The notes beneath the pieces are model-generated. The model did no database searches, had not been told where the DNA came from, and worked only from the letters and a program-made list of their open reading frames with translations. The position numbers were made by a program, and so were the translations under genes. 64,000 bases of DNA from Rhizobium leguminosarum (GTDB lineage Bacteria > Pseudomonadota > Alphaproteobacteria > Rhizobiales > Rhizobiaceae), in the NCBI RefSeq assembly GCF_001679785.1, contig NZ_CP016286.1:4033501-4097500 (forward strand). The letters run 5' to 3'. Below are positions 60,224 to 64,000 of this stretch, piece by piece. The number at the start of each line of letters is the position of its first letter. Position 1 is the stretch's first letter.

Positions 60224-60718
60224 ATGACGATTTTGAGTGTTTACAATAACAATCCGTTAATCGATGGCCGGCAATCGGACAGGGCCATGATGGTGCGGCG
60301 CGGAACGCAGATATTGCTCCATGAAATGCGCCACGCCGTGCTGCCTGAACTGCCGCTGGCCAGCGGCCGCCGTGCCGATCTGATCACGCTTTCGGAAAAG
60401 GGCGAGGTCTGGATCATCGAAATCAAGACCTCGATCGAAGATTTCAGGGTGGATCGCAAATGGCCGGAATACAGGCTGCATTGCGATCGCCTGTTCTTCG
60501 CGACTCACCAGGATGTGCCGTTGGAGATCTTTCCCGAGGAATGCGGATTGTTCCTGTCGGATGGTTATGGCGCCCACATGATTCGCGAAGCGCCGGAACA
60601 CCGCATGGCGCCGGCAACGCGCAAATCCGTCACCCTCAACTTCTCGCGCGCCGCCGCGCAAAGGCTGATGATCGCCGAGTGGGCAAATGGAAAGCCGTTC
60701 ACCGTGGATGACGTTTAA
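60224..60718 (+). CDS. mmcB: MmcB-family DNA repair protein
   Basis: A 164-residue protein of the MmcB (DUF884) family, which affects survival after DNA damage in Caulobacter. A PD-(D/E)XK-like pattern is visible: Asp in GRRADLITL and EIK in VWIIEIKTSIEDF, followed by HCDRLFFAT. This suggests a nuclease, by fold. I found no perfect GTTC-N7-GTTC LexA box upstream. It is convergent with actR, 12 bases apart. Confidence 0.88.
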   Translation: MTILSVYNNNPLIDGRQSDRAMMVRRGTQILLHEMRHAVLPELPLASGRRADLITLSEKGEVWIIEIKTSIEDFRVDRKWPEYRLHCDRLFFATHQDVPLEIFPEECGLFLSDGYGAHMIREAPEHRMAPATRKSVTLNFSRAAAQRLMIAEWANGKPFTVDDV

Positions 60719-60730
60719 TAGATGGCTTGT

Positions 60731-61309
60731 CTATTTCGGCGCGCGTTTGGCAAGAATGCGCTGCAGCGTCCGCCGGTGCATGTTGAGCCGGCGCGCCGTT
60801 TCGGAAACATTGCGTTCGCACATTTCATAGACCCGCTGGATGTGCTCCCAGCGCACTCGGTCGGCCGACATCGGGTTTTCGGGAAGCTCCGCCTTCTCGC
60901 CCGGCCGCTGTGTCAGCGCCGAAAACACGTCGTCGGCATCCGCAGGCTTTGCAAGATAATCGACGGCGCCGAGCTTCACGGCCGTGACCGCCGTTGCGAT
61001 ATTGCCATAGCCGGTCAGCACGATGATCCTGGTGTCGTCGCGCCGCTGGCGGATCGCCTCGATGACGTCGAGCCCATTGCCGTCGCCGAGCCGAAGGTCG
61101 ACCACCGCATATTTCGGCGGCCGGCCTTTCGATTTCGCAACGCCCTCCGCCACTGATTCGGCCGTCTCTACCTGGAAGCCGCGTGTCTCCATCGCCCGCG
61201 CTAGGCGGCGCAGGAACGGCCCGTCGTCGTCGACGATCAGCAGGCTGGCGTCGGGACCGATATGGTCCTCGTCCGACGCGGTGAAATTGTCATGATTCTG
61301 TTCTGTCAT
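60731..61309 (-). CDS. actR: Response regulator ActR (RegA/PrrA family)
   Basis: A 192-residue regulator. The receiver has SLLIVDDDGPFLRRLARAME, phospho-acceptor Asp in YAVVDLRLGDGNGLDV and Lys in VDYLAKPAD. The C-terminal Fis-type helix-turn-helix is ERNVSETARRLNMHRRTLQRILAKR, the invariant RegA-type reading head. The family controls redox, nitrogen fixation, respiration and acid-tolerance genes. Start ATG 61309 (MTEQNHDN); the extension from 61348 is less likely. actS is 68 bases upstream on the same strand. Confidence 0.95.
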   Translation of the reverse strand: MTEQNHDNFTASDEDHIGPDASLLIVDDDGPFLRRLARAMETRGFQVETAESVAEGVAKSKGRPPKYAVVDLRLGDGNGLDVIEAIRQRRDDTRIIVLTGYGNIATAVTAVKLGAVDYLAKPADADDVFSALTQRPGEKAELPENPMSADRVRWEHIQRVYEMCERNVSETARRLNMHRRTLQRILAKRAPK

Positions 61310-61377
61310 CGTCTCGGTCCTGGCGGTTGAGCGCCCGATCTGCGTCAACCGCTTATATCCTGTTTATGCCGACAAAG

Positions 61378-62706
61378 TCATTTTGTCGAATTTGCGTCGA
61401 TCAGCATGCGCGGCCATTCGATCCGGATGCGTGCGCCCGCATTTTCCGGGTCGCGGTTCTCGAAAACCAGCGATGCGCCGGAGCGCTCCAGCAGCGTCTT
61501 GGCGATGAAAAGCCCGAGCCCGAGGCCGCCTGCCGTATCCTCCTTCTGCCGCTTCGTCACATAGGGTTCGCCGATCCGCGTCAGAATATCGGGCGCATAA
61601 CCGTTGCCGTCGTCCTCGATGACGATCAGCACTTTGTCGTGATCGTGCTCGACGGTAACGATCACTTTCTCTCGCGCATAATCGACGGCATTTTCGATCA
61701 GATTGCCGAGCCCGTACATGATGCCGGCATTGCGGTCGGTGACCGGCTCGCCCTTGCGCGGGCTCTTTTCGATAAGCTCCAATCTGATGCCGAATTCCCG
61801 GTGCGGGGCGACGATCTCCTCGATCATCGAGGAAAGCGGCAGCCGGCGCATATGCGCCTCGCCTTCGGAAGAAAGCGTCGTCAGCCGCCGCAGGATGTCG
61901 CGGCAGCGTTCGCTCTGGCTACGAAGCAGCATCACATCCTCGCGGAAACGATCGTCATTCTTGAGTTCCCGCTCCATTTCCTTGGCGACGACGCTGATCG
62001 TCGCAAGCGGCGTTCCGAGTTCATGGGCCGCCGCCGCCGCCAGTCCGTCGAGCTGCGACAGATGCTTTTCCCGCTGCAGCACCAGTTCGGTCGCAGCCAG
62101 CGCATCGGCAAGCTGGCTCGCTTCCATCGAGACCCGATAGGCATAGAAAGCGGCGAATGCCATGGTCGAGGCGATCGAGCACCAGACACCGAACTGCATG
62201 ACGTTGTGCACGTTGATCTCGGCCCCGTCGAACCAGGGCAGCGGAAAGGGCGAAAAGGCAAGCACCGTAATGCAGACCATCGCAACGCCGATCAGCGCGG
62301 TGCTATAGCGGATCGGCTGTGAGGCAAAAGAGATGATGACTGGCACGCAGACGAGCGCTGCGAAAGGATTGGCAAGGCCGCCGGTGATGAAAAGCAGCGC
62401 GCAGAGCTGCAAAAGGTCGAAGCCGAGCAGCGCAAAGGCGGCCGGCGGCTCCAGCCGATGCGTCGGCGGATAACGAATCGTCAGGTAGAAATTCACCCAG
62501 GCCAGGGCGGCGATCAACGAAGAGCTGGCAATCAGCGGCAGGGGAAATTTGAGCCAGAAGGCAACGATGAAAACCGTCAGCGCCTGTCCGCCGACGGCAA
62601 GCCAGCGCAGCCGCACCAGCGTCTGCAGGCGCAGCCTGCGGCTATTATGCCGATCCTCCAGCGTATAGCCTTCCGTCTTGTCGATCATGTCAGGCTTATC
62701 GATCAT
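61378..62706 (-). CDS. actS: Redox sensor histidine kinase ActS (RegB/PrrB family)
   Basis: A 442-residue sensor with six membrane segments in the N-terminal half (about 30-185). The quinone-binding loop FITGGLANPFAAL is present. The H-box is AAAAHELGTPLATISVV, and the redox-active Cys of RegB is matched in SERCRDILRRL. ATPase boxes NLIENAVDYA, EDDGNGYAP and GGLGLGLFIAK follow. ATG 62706 has AAGGAG eight bases upstream; ATG 62733, overlapping the hrpB stop as ATGA, is the alternative. Confidence 0.94.
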   Translation of the reverse strand: MIDKPDMIDKTEGYTLEDRHNSRRLRLQTLVRLRWLAVGGQALTVFIVAFWLKFPLPLIASSSLIAALAWVNFYLTIRYPPTHRLEPPAAFALLGFDLLQLCALLFITGGLANPFAALVCVPVIISFASQPIRYSTALIGVAMVCITVLAFSPFPLPWFDGAEINVHNVMQFGVWCSIASTMAFAAFYAYRVSMEASQLADALAATELVLQREKHLSQLDGLAAAAAHELGTPLATISVVAKEMERELKNDDRFREDVMLLRSQSERCRDILRRLTTLSSEGEAHMRRLPLSSMIEEIVAPHREFGIRLELIEKSPRKGEPVTDRNAGIMYGLGNLIENAVDYAREKVIVTVEHDHDKVLIVIEDDGNGYAPDILTRIGEPYVTKRQKEDTAGGLGLGLFIAKTLLERSGASLVFENRDPENAGARIRIEWPRMLIDANSTK

Positions 62707-62729
62707 GCCGAGGGCTCCTTGAATGGCCC

Positions 62730-64000
62730 TCATGTACCACGCGGTTTTGCCCGTGTCGTCGGCAACGCATCCTCCGGCCGCTCCGGCCAGGGATGCCGGG
62801 GATAGCGCCCGCGCATATCGGCACGCACATCCTTCCAGGAGCCGGCCCAGAAGCCCGGCAGGTCGCGTGTCGTTTGGATCGGCCGGTGCGCCGGCGAGGT
62901 GAGCTCGAGCAGCAGCGGCAGGCGGCCACCGGCAATGGCCGGATGCTGCTTCAGTCCAAACAGCTCCTGCACGCGGATCGTCAGAACCGGCTCCTCGCCC
63001 TCATATTGGATCGGATGCCTTTGGCCGGTCGGCGATTCGAAATGGGTCGGCGCAAGCCGGCTAAGGTCGCGTTGCAATTCGTGCGGCACCAGCGACATCA
63101 GTCCGTTCGAAAGCCCGGCCGCGGAAATCTCCGAAAGGCCGCGCGCCTCCGTCTGGAAGGGTGCGAACCAGTCGTCCAGCCGGGAAAGCAGGGCATCGTC
63201 GCTGACATCGGGCCAGGGCTCGCCGATCGTCCTGTGGAGGAAGCCGATCCGCTCGCGAAGCTGAATGGCTTCCTTCGAGAAGGCAAGCTGATCGAGCCCC
63301 AGTTCGCGCACTCCCTCCATCAGGGCCTGGGTGACCGCTGCCCCGGAAGGGCGCGGCAAGGGCGTCTCTTCGAAGACGATCGCGCCGAGCCGGGTTGCTC
63401 GCCGCGCCCGGATTTGCCGGCTTTGCCGGTCGAAGAATATCTGGTCGCCGGTTTGGATCTCACCAGGCAACTCGGCTTCGATGTGGCCGCGTGTCACCTC
63501 GGCTGCCGCCAGAACCCGCGCCTGCGCCGCCCGTCCGGTCAGGTCGGCAATCACCAGCATCTGGCTGCCGGCCAGCCTCTCGGTTTCCGGCAGTTCTGCT
63601 CCGCGCCCGTTCGCCATCACGAACCGGCCGCGCCCGCCGCGCTGAAGTGCGATTCGATCCGGGAATGCATGCAGCAGCATCTGGCCGGCAAGCGCCGGCG
63701 CCGCTGAGGCAACCCTGTCGAGGCCACTCGCCAGCCGCCCCGCCAGCCGCCGCGAGGCCTCTGCTCTCTCGCCCCGCTCGGCCTTGAAACGTCGCAGCCG
63801 CTCCTCGATATCGACACTCGTTCCGCCAAGCCCCTGTTCGGTGAGAAGCACGGCGATCATCGCCGCATCCCGAGCGTGTCCCGCTTCTCCCGCCGAGACG
63901 ACCATGGCGGCAAGCCGCGGCGGCAAAGCCAGATCGCGCATCACCTTGCCGCGCGCTGTCAGCGCTCCGTCCTTGTCGAGTGCGCCAAGCTGGCCAAGCA
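62730..64000 (-). CDS. hrpB: ATP-dependent helicase HrpB (C-terminal part, cut by window edge)
   Basis: The C-terminal 422 codons of an HrpB-type DEAH-box helicase. At the window edge the frame reads LGQLGALDKDGALTARGK, then VMRDLALPPRLAAMVV, the conserved end of the helicase core. The HrpB C-terminal domain follows, with PTHFESPTGQRHPIQYE, LFGLKQHPAIAGGRLPLLLELTSPAHRPIQTTRDLPGFWAGSWKDVRADMRGRYPRHPWPE. The RNA target is unknown. The 5' part is outside the window. The stop lies 23 bases before the chosen actS start. Confidence 0.95.
   Translation of the reverse strand, partial: LGQLGALDKDGALTARGKVMRDLALPPRLAAMVVSAGEAGHARDAAMIAVLLTEQGLGGTSVDIEERLRRFKAERGERAEASRRLAGRLASGLDRVASAAPALAGQMLLHAFPDRIALQRGGRGRFVMANGRGAELPETERLAGSQMLVIADLTGRAAQARVLAAAEVTRGHIEAELPGEIQTGDQIFFDRQSRQIRARRATRLGAIVFEETPLPRPSGAAVTQALMEGVRELGLDQLAFSKEAIQLRERIGFLHRTIGEPWPDVSDDALLSRLDDWFAPFQTEARGLSEISAAGLSNGLMSLVPHELQRDLSRLAPTHFESPTGQRHPIQYEGEEPVLTIRVQELFGLKQHPAIAGGRLPLLLELTSPAHRPIQTTRDLPGFWAGSWKDVRADMRGRYPRHPWPERPEDALPTTRAKPRGT

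Overview
This 64 kb window is ordinary, high-GC alphaproteobacterial chromosome. Gene content and order point to Rhizobium, most likely the R. leguminosarum/etli group; the species call is inference from gene order and was not tested by search. Diagnostic features are hemE facing the PPDK-regulator gene across a DnaA-box region, the chvI-chvG-hprK-PTS block beside pckA, actSR, phaZ, and a divL whose H-box carries Tyr. I see no mobile element, prophage, CRISPR array, rRNA or tRNA.

Layout. 1-3245 (minus strand): mnmE (partial), rho, hemJ, hemE. 3246-3646: probable chromosomal replication origin, with four DnaA-box-like 9-mers and an AT-rich stretch. 3647-7280 (plus): PPDK regulator, maf, aroE, coaE, dnaQ. 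secB and an FxsA-family gene are on the minus strand. 8569-13895 (plus): a Tim44-like gene, mltA, smr, an XRE regulator and gyrB. 13976-19947: a nitroreductase, a DUF2218 gene, a glutathionyl-hydroquinone reductase, an FAH-family enzyme, a PHB depolymerase, a DUF2852 gene and a YgjP-type metallopeptidase. 20116-25276 (plus): the trpFBA-accD-folC run.

25349-43086 is one long minus-strand block. Read in transcription order it runs chvI, chvG, hprK, EIIA, ptsH, then ahcY, then divL, a tsaE-amgK fusion, murU, addB, addA and trxA. It joins envelope stress signalling, an incomplete nitrogen-type PTS, SAM recycling, cell-cycle control, cell-wall recycling and double-strand break repair. pckA (plus) is divergent from chvI, followed by arfB-alkB.

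46212-51847 (minus) is a histidine cluster (hisB, DUF2628 gene, hisH, two small unknown genes, hisA, hisF, hisE) ending in coaA. 52004-54334 (plus) is hslV, a GNAT gene and hslU. 54625-59291 (plus) holds a DUF1402 gene, a P450 and malate synthase glcB. The window ends with an L,D-transpeptidase, mmcB, the redox pair actR/actS and the 3' part of hrpB.

Gene packing is tight. Many pairs overlap by 1, 4 or 8 nt, and the 8-nt class repeatedly has the form (A/G)TG-N-GTGA. The least explained material is intergenic. There is a two-module palindromic repeat in three copies (19947, 42226, 54421), a second family of long hairpins (22872, 49855, 49919, and a half copy at 16023), a perfect 9-2-9 palindrome upstream of ahcY, and a TGC-N3-GCA palindrome upstream of phaZ. 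These are the best candidates for follow-up. No clearly new multi-gene system is visible.
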